Positions 8,820 through 16,651 of a stretch of DNA of 31,444 bases are shown here, one piece after another. This stretch comes from JBDTZF01 sp040005265 (GTDB lineage: Bacteria > Verrucomicrobiota > Verrucomicrobiia > Chthoniobacterales > UBA10450). The DNA is taken from assembly GCA_040005265.1 (NCBI GenBank), contig JBDTZF010000017.1, positions 1-31,444 of the forward strand, in the 5' to 3' direction. The first letter of the stretch is position 1; the number at the start of each line of letters is the position of its first letter. Made by a program: the position numbers and the translations under genes. Below the pieces are notes generated by a model, which was not told where the DNA came from, did no database searches, and was given only the letters and a program-made list of their open reading frames with translations.

Positions 8820-9572
8820 CTATTGCGCGGCGACGGGGGCTGTCAGCACGACGAGCTTGTCGTGAAATTCGATTGCGCCCATTTTGGAGATCAACTTGTA
8901 CTCCCGATCGAGCGCGGACCACACGTCGGCAAAGATAATGTCGCCGAATCCCATGATCAGCGGATGAACGGGCAGCCGTCCGATGCTACCGCCGTTGTTC
9001 GTCACCACCGGTTTTGCTTCGCCCACCCGGATCGCGTAACTCGTTCCGGTAAAAAAAGAGAAGCCGAAGATCGAACGTTCCACCGTAATAGCGCAGCTGC
9101 CTTCCCGGAAGTGAACCACCCCCCCCTCAAACAAGAGAACCGACTTGTCTAACTTCGCTTTCTTGTTCTTCAGCGCATAACGCAAATGGTCATTCGCCTG
9201 ATCTTCCGTGTACTGCAATTGCGGCGGGGTGTGGCGAGTGATCGCGTTCTCCAGATCGAAATTGATTTGGGAAATACTACTCAGACTGGCGTCCGCAGGC
9301 GCAGGAACATCCGGCGGTAAAATCATTTGCACGAGAGCCGCCAGAGCGCACGCGACGAACAGCATCTTGATAACTCGCCTAACCGTCGCCCGGAATTTGA
9401 GACCTGTCGGGTCGAACATTTTACGAACACGCTTCCGCGTATCATTAATATTTTCCTTCGGTGATTCCTTCGCTGAAATCGCCGAGCGATCGAGCCGGGC
9501 CCCGCAGCTATGGCAATAAATGCGCTCCGCTTCGTTCTCGTGCTGGCACTCGGGGCAAATCAGTTTGATCAC
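8820..9572 (-). CDS. Zinc-ribbon membrane protein of unknown function
   Basis: The N-terminal zinc ribbon CPECQ-(10 residues)-CHSCG (residues 6-24) is followed by a basic linker and one transmembrane helix (about residues 69-86, MLFVACALAALVQMILPP). The remaining 160 residues are predicted to be outside the membrane and contain a conserved-looking mixed alpha/beta domain (YTEDQANDHLRYALKNKK, GGVVHFREGSCAITVERS). The GTG start overlaps the FmdB stop codon (GTGA at 9572-9569), which indicates translational coupling. I do not recognise a named domain in the C-terminal part. Confidence 0.75.
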   Translation of the reverse strand: MIKLICPECQHENEAERIYCHSCGARLDRSAISAKESPKENINDTRKRVRKMFDPTGLKFRATVRRVIKMLFVACALAALVQMILPPDVPAPADASLSSISQINFDLENAITRHTPPQLQYTEDQANDHLRYALKNKKAKLDKSVLLFEGGVVHFREGSCAITVERSIFGFSFFTGTSYAIRVGEAKPVVTNNGGSIGRLPVHPLIMGFGDIIFADVWSALDREYKLISKMGAIEFHDKLVVLTAPVAAQ

Positions 9573-9925
9573 GTGTGGGAATCCTTCTTGGGTTTGCTCT
9601 CGGCTGCCTTTGTCGATGTTGCAACTGCCGCTTTGCCGCCCGCCTCTTTTGAGGGCGTCGGTTTTTCAGTCCCAGACGAAACGGCGGGCGCTTCTTTTTT
9701 GGCCGCCTCCTTGTAGGAATCGCTGCGGTAGTCGGTAATGTAAAATCCGGATCCTTTAAAGATCAGTCCCGCGCCTGTTCCGAGAAGCCGCTTTACTTTC
9801 CCATGGCCCCATTTCGGCAGCCGGCAAAGCCCTTTTGGACATTCCTTAAATGCCTCGTCGCGCATCGATTGGGTCGTCTCAAAATTCTGGCCGCACTTCA
9901 GGCAGGAATACTCGTACGTGGGCAT
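9569..9925 (-). CDS. FmdB-type zinc ribbon protein
   Basis: A 118-residue protein that starts MPTYEYSCLKCGQNFE, the classic FmdB/CxxC regulatory-protein opening. It has a second cysteine pair (ECPKGLC) and the GSGFYITDYR segment typical of the family. The function of this family is poorly defined; a regulatory or metal-binding role is usually assigned. The tail (about residues 75-118) is rich in Lys, Ala and Ser and probably disordered. The start is set by MPTYEY; the 19 residues available upstream are not family-like. It is first in a same-strand cluster with the zinc-ribbon membrane protein (coupled) and the exported protein at 7478-8755. Confidence 0.85.
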   Translation of the reverse strand: MPTYEYSCLKCGQNFETTQSMRDEAFKECPKGLCRLPKWGHGKVKRLLGTGAGLIFKGSGFYITDYRSDSYKEAAKKEAPAVSSGTEKPTPSKEAGGKAAVATSTKAAESKPKKDSHT

Positions 9926-10061
9926 GATGGGTAAAACGATCCGTTGGGGGAGACGGGCGGAAGTCTGCATGAATCCAAGCACAATTCAAGCCGGAGCAAG
10001 CTTCGTGCGGAGCGAGCTTTTTACGCAAACTTCGGCACCCGTCCTGACCGCTGCCGTTCCC

Positions 10062-10090
10062 TTGACTTTCCCTCGCTTGCGAATTAGGGA
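10062..10090 (+). promoter_or_regulatory. Possible sigma-70-like promoter for the L,D-transpeptidase gene
   Basis: TTGACT (10062-10067) and TAGGGA (10085-10090) are separated by 17 bp, 19 bp before the ATG. The -35 box is good and the -10 box is poor. Confidence 0.25.
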
Positions 10091-10109
10091 ATTCGTCGCA
10101 AAAAAAATT

Positions 10110-10724
10110 ATGTTTCGATCGTTTTATCGCGCGTCTGCATTTCCAATTCTGGCGTCCCTCGCCGTGCTCGTGGCCGGCTGTGAAAGCAACGATCCCCGCT
10201 TCTCGTCTCAGACCCAGTATCTAGGCGGCACCCGCGGGACCGCTACGGCCCCCGGCGCGCCGCAGGACAATATTTCATACTGGGACGGCGACGGCGTGGG
10301 CGGCAAGCCGTCCATCAAGATCAGCCTGGGAGAACAACGCGCTTATTTCTACAAAAGTGGTGCGCTTGTGGGGATCTCCCAGCTTTCCACCGGTCGCGAA
10401 GGCTTGAATACGCCGCACGGGAAATTCTCAGTCACCCAGAAGGACGTTGCTCACGTTTCGAGTCTGTACGGCGATTACGTCGACGCCGGGGGCACAGTCG
10501 TGAAGCCCAACGTCGATGTGAATAAGGATCCGAAACCACCCGGCACTCATTTCAAAGGCGCGCCCATGCCGTTTTTTATGCGTGTCACCCAGGGCATCGG
10601 TCTTCATGCCGGCTACCTGCCAGGTTTTCCAGCGTCGCACGGGTGCATCCGTATGCCGGAATTCATGGCCCAGAGTTTTTTCAAATCGGTTTCCGTTGGA
10701 ACGCCAGTCGCGATTACAGATTAG
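10110..10724 (+). CDS. L,D-transpeptidase (YkuD) lipoprotein
   Basis: A 204-residue envelope enzyme that cross-links peptidoglycan or attaches proteins to it. The chosen ATG gives a lipoprotein signal ending in the lipobox LVAGC (Cys24); upstream starts would put 64 unlikely residues in front. The YkuD domain covers about residues 65-204, with the catalytic motif HAGYLPGFPASHGCIRMP (nucleophile Cys179). The segment STGREGLNTPHGKF is also typical. A central insertion (SLYGDYVDAGGTVVKPNVDVNKDPKPPG) precedes the motif. It is divergent from fmdB with 184 bp between starts. Which crosslink it makes cannot be told from sequence. Confidence 0.92.
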   Translation: MFRSFYRASAFPILASLAVLVAGCESNDPRFSSQTQYLGGTRGTATAPGAPQDNISYWDGDGVGGKPSIKISLGEQRAYFYKSGALVGISQLSTGREGLNTPHGKFSVTQKDVAHVSSLYGDYVDAGGTVVKPNVDVNKDPKPPGTHFKGAPMPFFMRVTQGIGLHAGYLPGFPASHGCIRMPEFMAQSFFKSVSVGTPVAITD

Positions 10725-10824
10725 AGAGTGATCGGCCGCGAATTACGGGGCGCGCCGATGTAAAGTCTCTGGGCTTGCAGAAAATTCGTCCCGGCGGCAT
10801 TCTCGACGTCTGCCAGCCGAAAAT

Positions 10825-11838
10825 ATGATCCTTATTACGCAACCAACCGCCACTGAGGCCCAGATTACCCGGATCATCGCGCGGGTGCGCGAGCTCGGCC
10901 TCGATGCGCAAATCAGTCGCGGCGCGTCGCGGGTGATCATAGGGATCATTGGCCCGGAAGCGCTCCTGCGGGAGAAGCCGCTGGCCGCCATGCCCGGTGT
11001 GGAAGCGATTGTTCCGCTGGTTGCGCCTTACAAACTTGCTGCCCGCGACTCGCGCACACCTACAGCAGTGGCAATTGGCGGGGTCAAAATCGGCGGAAAC
11101 GAAAACGTCGTCCTGATTTCGGGGCCGTGTTCTGTCGAAAGTAGCGAACAAATCTTATCGATCGCAAAAAATGTTAAACAGTCGGGCGCAAAAATTCTTC
11201 GAGGCGGCGCCTTTAAACCGCGTACTTCGCCTTACAGTTTTCAGGGTCTGCGCGAGGACGGCCTTCGCTTCCTCGCCGATGCACGCGCCGAAACCGGCCT
11301 GCCCGTTATCACTGAAATCATGGATGCCCGCGATCTTCCGATGATCGAAAAATACGCGGACTGTCTTCAAGTGGGCACGCGCAACATGCAAAACTTTTCG
11401 CTCTTGAAAGAGTTGGGCCGGAGTCGGCTGCCAGTCCTCCTCAAGCGCGGATTCAGCGCCACCATTAACGAGGTGATCTTGAGCGCCGAGTACATCTTGA
11501 GCGAAGGCAATATGAACGTTCTGCTCTGTGAGCGGGGCATTCGCACCTTCGAAACAGCCACGCGTTACACGTTGGATCTCAGCGCCGTCCCGATTCTGAA
11601 ATCGAAAACGCATCTGCCGGTCATTGTCGATCCAACCCACGCCATCGGGGTTCGCGAGTTTGTTCCGCAGATGTCGCTCGCCGCCATCGCCGCGGGAGCC
11701 GATGCCGTCATGATCGAAGTCCACGACTCACCCGAACTGGCCAAGAGCGATGGCGACCAAGCGCTGACTCCGGAGATTTTCGCCGATCTGGTTCCACGGC
11801 TGCGCGCAGTAGCGGTCGCTATCGGCCGCGGATTGTAG
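10825..11838 (+). CDS. aroF: 3-deoxy-7-phosphoheptulonate (DAHP) synthase, type Ib
   Basis: Cytoplasmic first enzyme of the shikimate pathway; condenses phosphoenolpyruvate and erythrose 4-phosphate. The 337-residue length, with an N-terminal ferredoxin-like regulatory domain (about residues 1-70), matches the Thermotoga-type beta class. Hallmarks are GPCSVES, KPRTSPYSFQG, GTRNMQNF, LLKRGF, CERGIRTFE and VDPTHAIGVR. It stands alone: no other aromatic-pathway gene is visible nearby. The TAG stop codon lies inside a TGTAGCC repeat (11834 onward), so the last residue and stop may derive from repeat sequence. Confidence 0.97.
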   Translation: MILITQPTATEAQITRIIARVRELGLDAQISRGASRVIIGIIGPEALLREKPLAAMPGVEAIVPLVAPYKLAARDSRTPTAVAIGGVKIGGNENVVLISGPCSVESSEQILSIAKNVKQSGAKILRGGAFKPRTSPYSFQGLREDGLRFLADARAETGLPVITEIMDARDLPMIEKYADCLQVGTRNMQNFSLLKELGRSRLPVLLKRGFSATINEVILSAEYILSEGNMNVLLCERGIRTFETATRYTLDLSAVPILKSKTHLPVIVDPTHAIGVREFVPQMSLAAIAAGADAVMIEVHDSPELAKSDGDQALTPEIFADLVPRLRAVAVAIGRGL

Positions 11839-11864
11839 CCGGGATCGCTGATCCCGGTCGAGAG
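11834..11864. repeat. TGTAGCC-type repeat with perfect hairpin at the aroF 3' end
   Basis: TGTAGCC is followed by a perfect 8-bp stem CCGGGATC/GATCCCGG (11839-11846 and 11850-11857) with a 3-nt loop, then TCGAGAG. It sits between convergent genes and contains the aroF stop codon. It may work as a bidirectional transcription barrier, but there is no T-tract. Confidence 0.65.
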
Positions 11865-11875
11865 ACGCTCGCTGC

Positions 11876-12238
11876 CTACCGTTCCACACCGCACTGGTGG
11901 ACAAACCATTTCGGTTTCAATTCCGCCAGAGGTTCTTTGAGCTTCTCCAGTTCCGCTGACGGGCCATGAATTTCGAGCCGGATCAGGTCGCTGTTCTTCA
12001 ACAACTCATCCAGCAACACCTGCACGTTTGCCAGGTGCGTCAGCACCGCGTCCCCATCCATGTAACCCTCACGGCAGAAAAGCTCATCGCCGTCCAGGGT
12101 AAAGGCGTAGAAAAGATTCTTCGATTCCGGCGTGGTTTGATTCACGAATGCGGGAAGCGACGCTTTTACGGTATCGACCTTTCCCGGATGAATCTTAAAA
12201 TAGGGATGAATGGTCACCATGTGGCTCGTCGATTTCAT
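11876..12238 (-). CDS. Small ABM-like (antibiotic biosynthesis monooxygenase fold) protein
   Basis: A 120-residue cytoplasmic protein. The pattern MVTIHPYFKIHPGKVDTVKASLPAFVNQT...LFYAFTLDGDELFCREGYMDGDAVLTHLANV is the dimeric alpha+beta barrel pattern of putative quinol monooxygenases. This fold is used by many small oxygenases and by non-enzymatic proteins, so a reaction cannot be assigned. It is convergent with aroF (37 bp apart) and divergent from mfd (76 bp), so it is probably transcribed alone. Confidence 0.7.
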   Translation of the reverse strand: MKSTSHMVTIHPYFKIHPGKVDTVKASLPAFVNQTTPESKNLFYAFTLDGDELFCREGYMDGDAVLTHLANVQVLLDELLKNSDLIRLEIHGPSAELEKLKEPLAELKPKWFVHQCGVER

Positions 12239-12314
12239 CCCTCGAAACTACGAAGACCGTAACCATCCAGCGAGCAACTTTTGAAGTCGTGGAGTTTTCG
12301 GCGAAAGCTGTCTC

Positions 12315-15300
12315 GTGGAAAAATCGATACGCGCCGAGCTTCTAGAGAAAGTCGAGGCAACCAAGCCGATCGCGAGCAAATTGCGCGAGATCGAAAACGG
12401 CCGGCGGCCCGTCGCTTTTTCGCATGTTATTGAATCTGCGCAGGCGTTTCTCGTCGCTGTCGTCGGAAAGAGAATCGACAAGACCATTTGGGTGCTTTGC
12501 CCGAGTGTTCATTCCCAGGAATCGCTCTACGAGAGTTTGCTCAACTGGCAGCCGAACGCGCTTTTCCTTCCAGAAGCGGAGTTCGCCGCCATCGAAAACA
12601 TTCTGCCCGATCCGGAAATCGCCGCCGAGCGGCTGGCTCTCCTGACGCAAGTCGAGCGCGGAAAGGGGCCGCACATTGTCGTCGCTACTCGCGCCAGTCT
12701 CGATCAGGCTGCGCCGAAGCGCGGCGCGCTTCAATCCGCCGTGGTTCAGCTTCGGCACGGGGCGAATGCAAAGATGGAACAACTCGTCGAGCAATTGGCG
12801 GCCGCCGGCTACGAACGCGTTGCCCAGGTCGCTACCCGCGGCCAGTTTGCCGTTCGCGGCGGAATTGTGGACATCTTCTCGTGGCAGTCGCCTCTACCGG
12901 TCCGTCTTGAATTTTTCGGGGATCAAATCGAATCAATCCGCGAGTTTGATGTCGATACTCAGACTTCGGTGCACGAAACGGAATCGGTGGATCTTCTGCT
13001 CGGGGCCGTGGATGATCAAACCGGTCGCGTCAGCGATTACGTTGCCGGCGCGCACATTAGGATCGACATCGAACCGGACGAATCCTCCGACGCACACGTC
13101 CAGATAAGCGAAGGGTGGATTGGAGGGTGCTCTGTCGGATCCGCGGACGACACGGAGGTCGTCCCTCCAGCAGAGGATTACGAGGGCGCCTTTCAGGATT
13201 GCGCCATCGGCGACTTCGCAGTCGGCGATCTGATGCTCATTGAAGCAAAGCGGACGCAGATTGTCTCGCGCTTGAAGGAATGGAGGAAAAGCAAAGCGCG
13301 AATCGTCATTTATTTTCAGACCGAAGGCGAGATTGAGCGTTTCAGCGAGATCATGGGGGAGAAGAAAGCGCTGGACGATGTCGATCTTGTGGAGGGAACT
13401 CTGGCACGCGGCTTTGGTTTTCCCGCGGCCAATCTCGTCGTTCTCTCGGCCGCGGAATTATTCGGCCGATTTGCGGCGCATCCGCGACGGCGAGTGCATC
13501 GCGCGGAACGGCATCGTGCCCAGATCGACTTCAGCGAACTCACTGAAGGCGATTACGTGGTACATCTCGAACACGGCGTCGCAAAATTTTTAGGATTAAT
13601 CGAACTTCCCAAACCGCCCCGAAGTGCAGAGACCACCTTGCTGCCGGGAATTGCGGCCGACACGACCACCGCTACACCGCAATCACAGGAAGTCCTCGCT
13701 CTCGAATTCGCTGATGATGCGAAGCTCTACGTCCCGCTTGAGCAGGCTTTTCTCGTCTCGCGTTATGTCGGAGTCGGAAAAAGATCGCCGCAGCTTAGCT
13801 CGTTGGGCGATTCGAAATGGAGCCGGGCAAAGAAAAATGCGGTGGCATCGATCTTCGATTACGCCGGGAAGATGCTCGCGTTACAAGCCGAGAGAGAAAC
13901 GCACCCCGGCCATGCCTTCGGGCCGGACAGCAAATGGCAGTCTGAGTTCGAGCATTCGTTCCCATTCCGTGAAACGCCCGATCAGATGAAGGCGATCACG
14001 GATACAAAGATCGACATGGAACGGCCGCGGCCGATGGATCGCCTGATCTGCGGCGACGTCGGCTTTGGAAAAACGGAAGTCGCCATTCGTGGCGCATTCA
14101 AGGCGGTGATGGACGGCAAACAGGTTGCGGTGCTGACGCCAACCACGGTCCTCGCGCAACAGCATTTCGAAAGCTTTCGCCAGCGCATGCTCGATTATCC
14201 GGTGCGCATCGAGATGCTCAGCCGGTTCCGGTCGCAATCGGAGCAGAAAAAAGTGCTACGACTCTTGCGCGAAGGCGGCGTCGATATAGTAATCGGCACG
14301 CATCGCCTTATTTCAGGAGACGTGATATTCAAGGATCTTGGTCTCGTTGTTATCGACGAGGAGCAGCGGTTCGGTGTTCTGCACAAGGAGACGTTTAAAG
14401 ATCTGTTCAAACTGGTCGATGTTCTCACGCTGTCGGCTACGCCAATTCCGCGCACACTCTATCTTTCGCTGGTGGGCGTGAAAGACATGTCCACCATCGA
14501 AACGCCGCCGTTAAACCGCCTACCGGTCGAAACTGTGGTCTGCGGGTACGACGAACGAATCATTCGCGACGCAATCAATCGCGAACTGGAACGGCAGGGC
14601 CAGGTTTTCTTTTTACATAACCGGGTCATGACCATCCAGCGGATGCGCGATAAGATCGTCGACCTTTGCCCGCAAGCGCGAGTCGAGATTGGGCATGGCC
14701 AGATGGATGCCGACGAATTGGAAGAGGTCATGGCCCGGTTCGTTGCCGGAAAGATCGATGTGCTGGTCTGCACCACGATCATCGAGAGCGGTCTCGATAT
14801 CCCGAATGCCAATACGATCATCATCGATCGCGCTGACCGGTTCGGGCTGGCCGATCTTTATCAATTGCGCGGCCGCGTCGGCCGCGCTGAGCACAAAGCT
14901 TACGCCTATTTGCTCCTTCCGCGCGACATGATGTCGGTCGGCGCGGCGAGAAAACGCATCAACGCGATTAAGCAATACAGTTCGCTCGGCGCAGGATTTC
15001 GGATCGCGATGCGCGACCTGGAAATTCGCGGGGCCGGCAGCATCCTCGGGACGGCGCAGAGCGGGCATATCATCGCGGTCGGATTCGATCTCTATTGCCA
15101 GTTGCTCAAACAGGCGGTGGCCCAGATCAAAGGCGAAACGTTGCGGCTACGTGTCGAAGTCGATCTTCGGTTCGATTTCGTGGCCACAAACGAAGCGGAA
15201 CTGGTGCAGGAGCCGGCCGGCGGCTCCGAACGCGTCCCGGCATTCATTCCGATGAGCTACATCGGAGACACGACTTTGCGTATTCAAGCGTACCGGCACG

Positions 15301-15581
15301 TCGCCGACATCACGACGCATAAACAGCTCGAACGCTTGAAGCGCGACTGGCGGGATCGCTTCGGCAAATTCCCGCCGGCGATTGACAATCTGTTCCTTCT
15401 CACCGAGATCAAGCTGGCCGCAGCCGGGGCCGGGGTCAGCCGGGTAGAAGTGCGCGAGCGCAAGGTAATGCTGACGCGGAACGGGGATTTTATACTTGTC
15501 GGTGGCAAATTCCCCCGTTTAGTTGGAGGTAGAATCCAGGAGCACCTCGGCGAGGTCTTAGAATTGATAAAAAAACTATGA
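12315..15581 (+). CDS. mfd: Transcription-repair coupling factor Mfd
   Basis: A 1088-residue ATP-dependent translocase that displaces stalled RNA polymerase and recruits UvrA. In order: UvrB-homology N-terminus (about 1-250, with GYERVAQVATRGQFAVRGGIVDIFS), RNA-polymerase-interacting CarD-like domain (LTEGDYVVHLEHGVAKFLG, about 407-425), superfamily 2 helicase motor with Walker A GDVGFGKTE (near residue 578), DEEQ box (VVIDEEQRFG), LSATPIPRTL, and helicase C (IIESGLDIPNANT, QLRGRVGR), then the TRCF C-terminal domain. The start is GTG. Residues about 269-285 are encoded by a palindromic repeat element (13121-13169). A second extra stretch, SAETTLLPGIAADTTTATPQ, follows the CarD-like domain. 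The stop overlaps the SurA-like start. Confidence 0.97.
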   Translation: MEKSIRAELLEKVEATKPIASKLREIENGRRPVAFSHVIESAQAFLVAVVGKRIDKTIWVLCPSVHSQESLYESLLNWQPNALFLPEAEFAAIENILPDPEIAAERLALLTQVERGKGPHIVVATRASLDQAAPKRGALQSAVVQLRHGANAKMEQLVEQLAAAGYERVAQVATRGQFAVRGGIVDIFSWQSPLPVRLEFFGDQIESIREFDVDTQTSVHETESVDLLLGAVDDQTGRVSDYVAGAHIRIDIEPDESSDAHVQISEGWIGGCSVGSADDTEVVPPAEDYEGAFQDCAIGDFAVGDLMLIEAKRTQIVSRLKEWRKSKARIVIYFQTEGEIERFSEIMGEKKALDDVDLVEGTLARGFGFPAANLVVLSAAELFGRFAAHPRRRVHRAERHRAQIDFSELTEGDYVVHLEHGVAKFLGLIELPKPPRSAETTLLPGIAADTTTATPQSQEVLALEFADDAKLYVPLEQAFLVSRYVGVGKRSPQLSSLGDSKWSRAKKNAVASIFDYAGKMLALQAERETHPGHAFGPDSKWQSEFEHSFPFRETPDQMKAITDTKIDMERPRPMDRLICGDVGFGKTEVAIRGAFKAVMDGKQVAVLTPTTVLAQQHFESFRQRMLDYPVRIEMLSRFRSQSEQKKVLRLLREGGVDIVIGTHRLISGDVIFKDLGLVVIDEEQRFGVLHKETFKDLFKLVDVLTLSATPIPRTLYLSLVGVKDMSTIETPPLNRLPVETVVCGYDERIIRDAINRELERQGQVFFLHNRVMTIQRMRDKIVDLCPQARVEIGHGQMDADELEEVMARFVAGKIDVLVCTTIIESGLDIPNANTIIIDRADRFGLADLYQLRGRVGRAEHKAYAYLLLPRDMMSVGAARKRINAIKQYSSLGAGFRIAMRDLEIRGAGSILGTAQSGHIIAVGFDLYCQLLKQAVAQIKGETLRLRVEVDLRFDFVATNEAELVQEPAGGSERVPAFIPMSYIGDTTLRIQAYRHVADITTHKQLERLKRDWRDRFGKFPPAIDNLFLLTEIKLAAAGAGVSRVEVRERKVMLTRNGDFILVGGKFPRLVGGRIQEHLGEVLELIKKL
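13121..13169 (+). repeat. TGGAGGG-family palindromic element inside mfd (49 nt)
   Basis: It begins TGGAGGGTGCTCTGTC and ends GGTCGTCCCTCCA. Its last 25 nt (13145-13169) are identical to the reverse complement of 26815-26839 in tsaB. It is in the same orientation relative to the coding strand in both genes. Translated here as GGCSVGSADDTEVVPP. Confidence 0.9.
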
Positions 15582-16561
15582 AACGCATGATTTGTCCCCT
15601 TGCCATGGCAGGGCTGGCTGTCGCGGCGCTTTCGCCGCTTTGTCACGCCGCCTATGCCGCGGAGGCAGAAGTTGTCGATGGAATTGCGGCAATTGTGAAC
15701 GGCGATGTGGTCACTTACTCGCAGGTCCGGGTCGTCTCCGCCCCCCGGGAAAAATTGCTGCGCTCACAGTCCACCGGTGAAGAGCTGGCCAAGAAAATCA
15801 AAGAAGCGCGACAGGCGGCATTGCAGGATTTGATCGACCGGCAACTTATCATTCAAGCGTTCAAAAAAGAGAACTATCAAGTTCCCGACCATTACGTGGA
15901 AGAACGATTGCACGACATTATTCGCGAATCGTTTGGCGGCGACCGCAACACCTTTATTAAGACGCTCGAGGCGCAAAATTTTACGCTGGGTGAATTCAGA
16001 CAGATGGAGATGGAGCGCATGATCGTGCAGGCGATGCGCGGCAGAAACGTCAAGTTGAACCTCATTATTTCGCCCTCTAAAGTGGAGGAATATTACAAGC
16101 AACACGTCGATGAATTCGGCGTAAAGGAACAGGTCAAACTCCGCATGATCATGATTCCGAGCAAAGCTGACAGCGGTAACTCAGCCGCTCAACGAGCGAT
16201 GGCCGATGAAGTCCTCACGAAACTGGCCAGCGGCGCCGAGTTCGATCGCATGGCGCAGGTTTATTCCGAGGACAGCACGCGCGACCTCGGCGGCGACTGG
16301 GGCTGGATCGAGCGCAAGACTCTCGCCGGCCCGCTTGAAGACATCGCTTTCCATCTGGGCGTCGGACAAACCAGCGGGATCATCGATTTCAGCGGCAATT
16401 ATTACATCCTCAAAGTCGAAGAGAAACGCGGTGGCGAAACCAAGTCGCTGGCCGATGTCCGCCCCGACATCGAAAAAAAACTGATTCAGATCGAAGCGCA
16501 AAGTTTGCAGGAACGCTGGCTCGCCAGCCTTCGCTCGAAGGCCTACATCAAGACCTTCTAG
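15578..16561 (+). CDS. SurA-like periplasmic peptidyl-prolyl isomerase/chaperone
   Basis: A 327-residue exported foldase likely to assist outer-membrane protein assembly. Signal peptide MKRMICPLAMAGLAVAALSPLCHAAYA; SurA N-terminal domain (about residues 30-175, VDGIAAIVNGDVVTYSQV...ALQDLIDRQLIIQAF); one parvulin domain (about 180-290, KLRMIMIP...VYSEDSTRDLGGDWGWIERKTL...GQTSGIIDFSGNYYILKVEEK). SurA of E. coli has two parvulin domains; only one is seen here. The ATG overlaps the mfd stop (ATGA at 15578-15581), so the two are translationally coupled, an unusual pairing of DNA repair and envelope folding. Confidence 0.9.
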   Translation: MKRMICPLAMAGLAVAALSPLCHAAYAAEAEVVDGIAAIVNGDVVTYSQVRVVSAPREKLLRSQSTGEELAKKIKEARQAALQDLIDRQLIIQAFKKENYQVPDHYVEERLHDIIRESFGGDRNTFIKTLEAQNFTLGEFRQMEMERMIVQAMRGRNVKLNLIISPSKVEEYYKQHVDEFGVKEQVKLRMIMIPSKADSGNSAAQRAMADEVLTKLASGAEFDRMAQVYSEDSTRDLGGDWGWIERKTLAGPLEDIAFHLGVGQTSGIIDFSGNYYILKVEEKRGGETKSLADVRPDIEKKLIQIEAQSLQERWLASLRSKAYIKTF

Positions 16562-16603
16562 TTCGACGTTGGGTGTCCGACATTTCTGTCCTGCTCCGGC
16601 TCG

Positions 16604-16651
16604 TAATCCTATTCATGATCGGCTAAATAGATGCGATCACGAGTAGGATTA
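16604..16651 (+). promoter_or_regulatory. Inverted repeat covering the pdxA ribosome-binding region
   Basis: Left arm TAATCCTATTCATGATCG (16604-16621) and right arm CGATCACGAGTAGGATTA (16634-16651) pair at 16 of 18 positions with a 12-nt loop. The right arm contains the only purine-rich ribosome site (GTAGGA) and the A of the start codon, so a folded transcript would hide the pdxA start. It could also be just another dispersed repeat. Confidence 0.6.
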
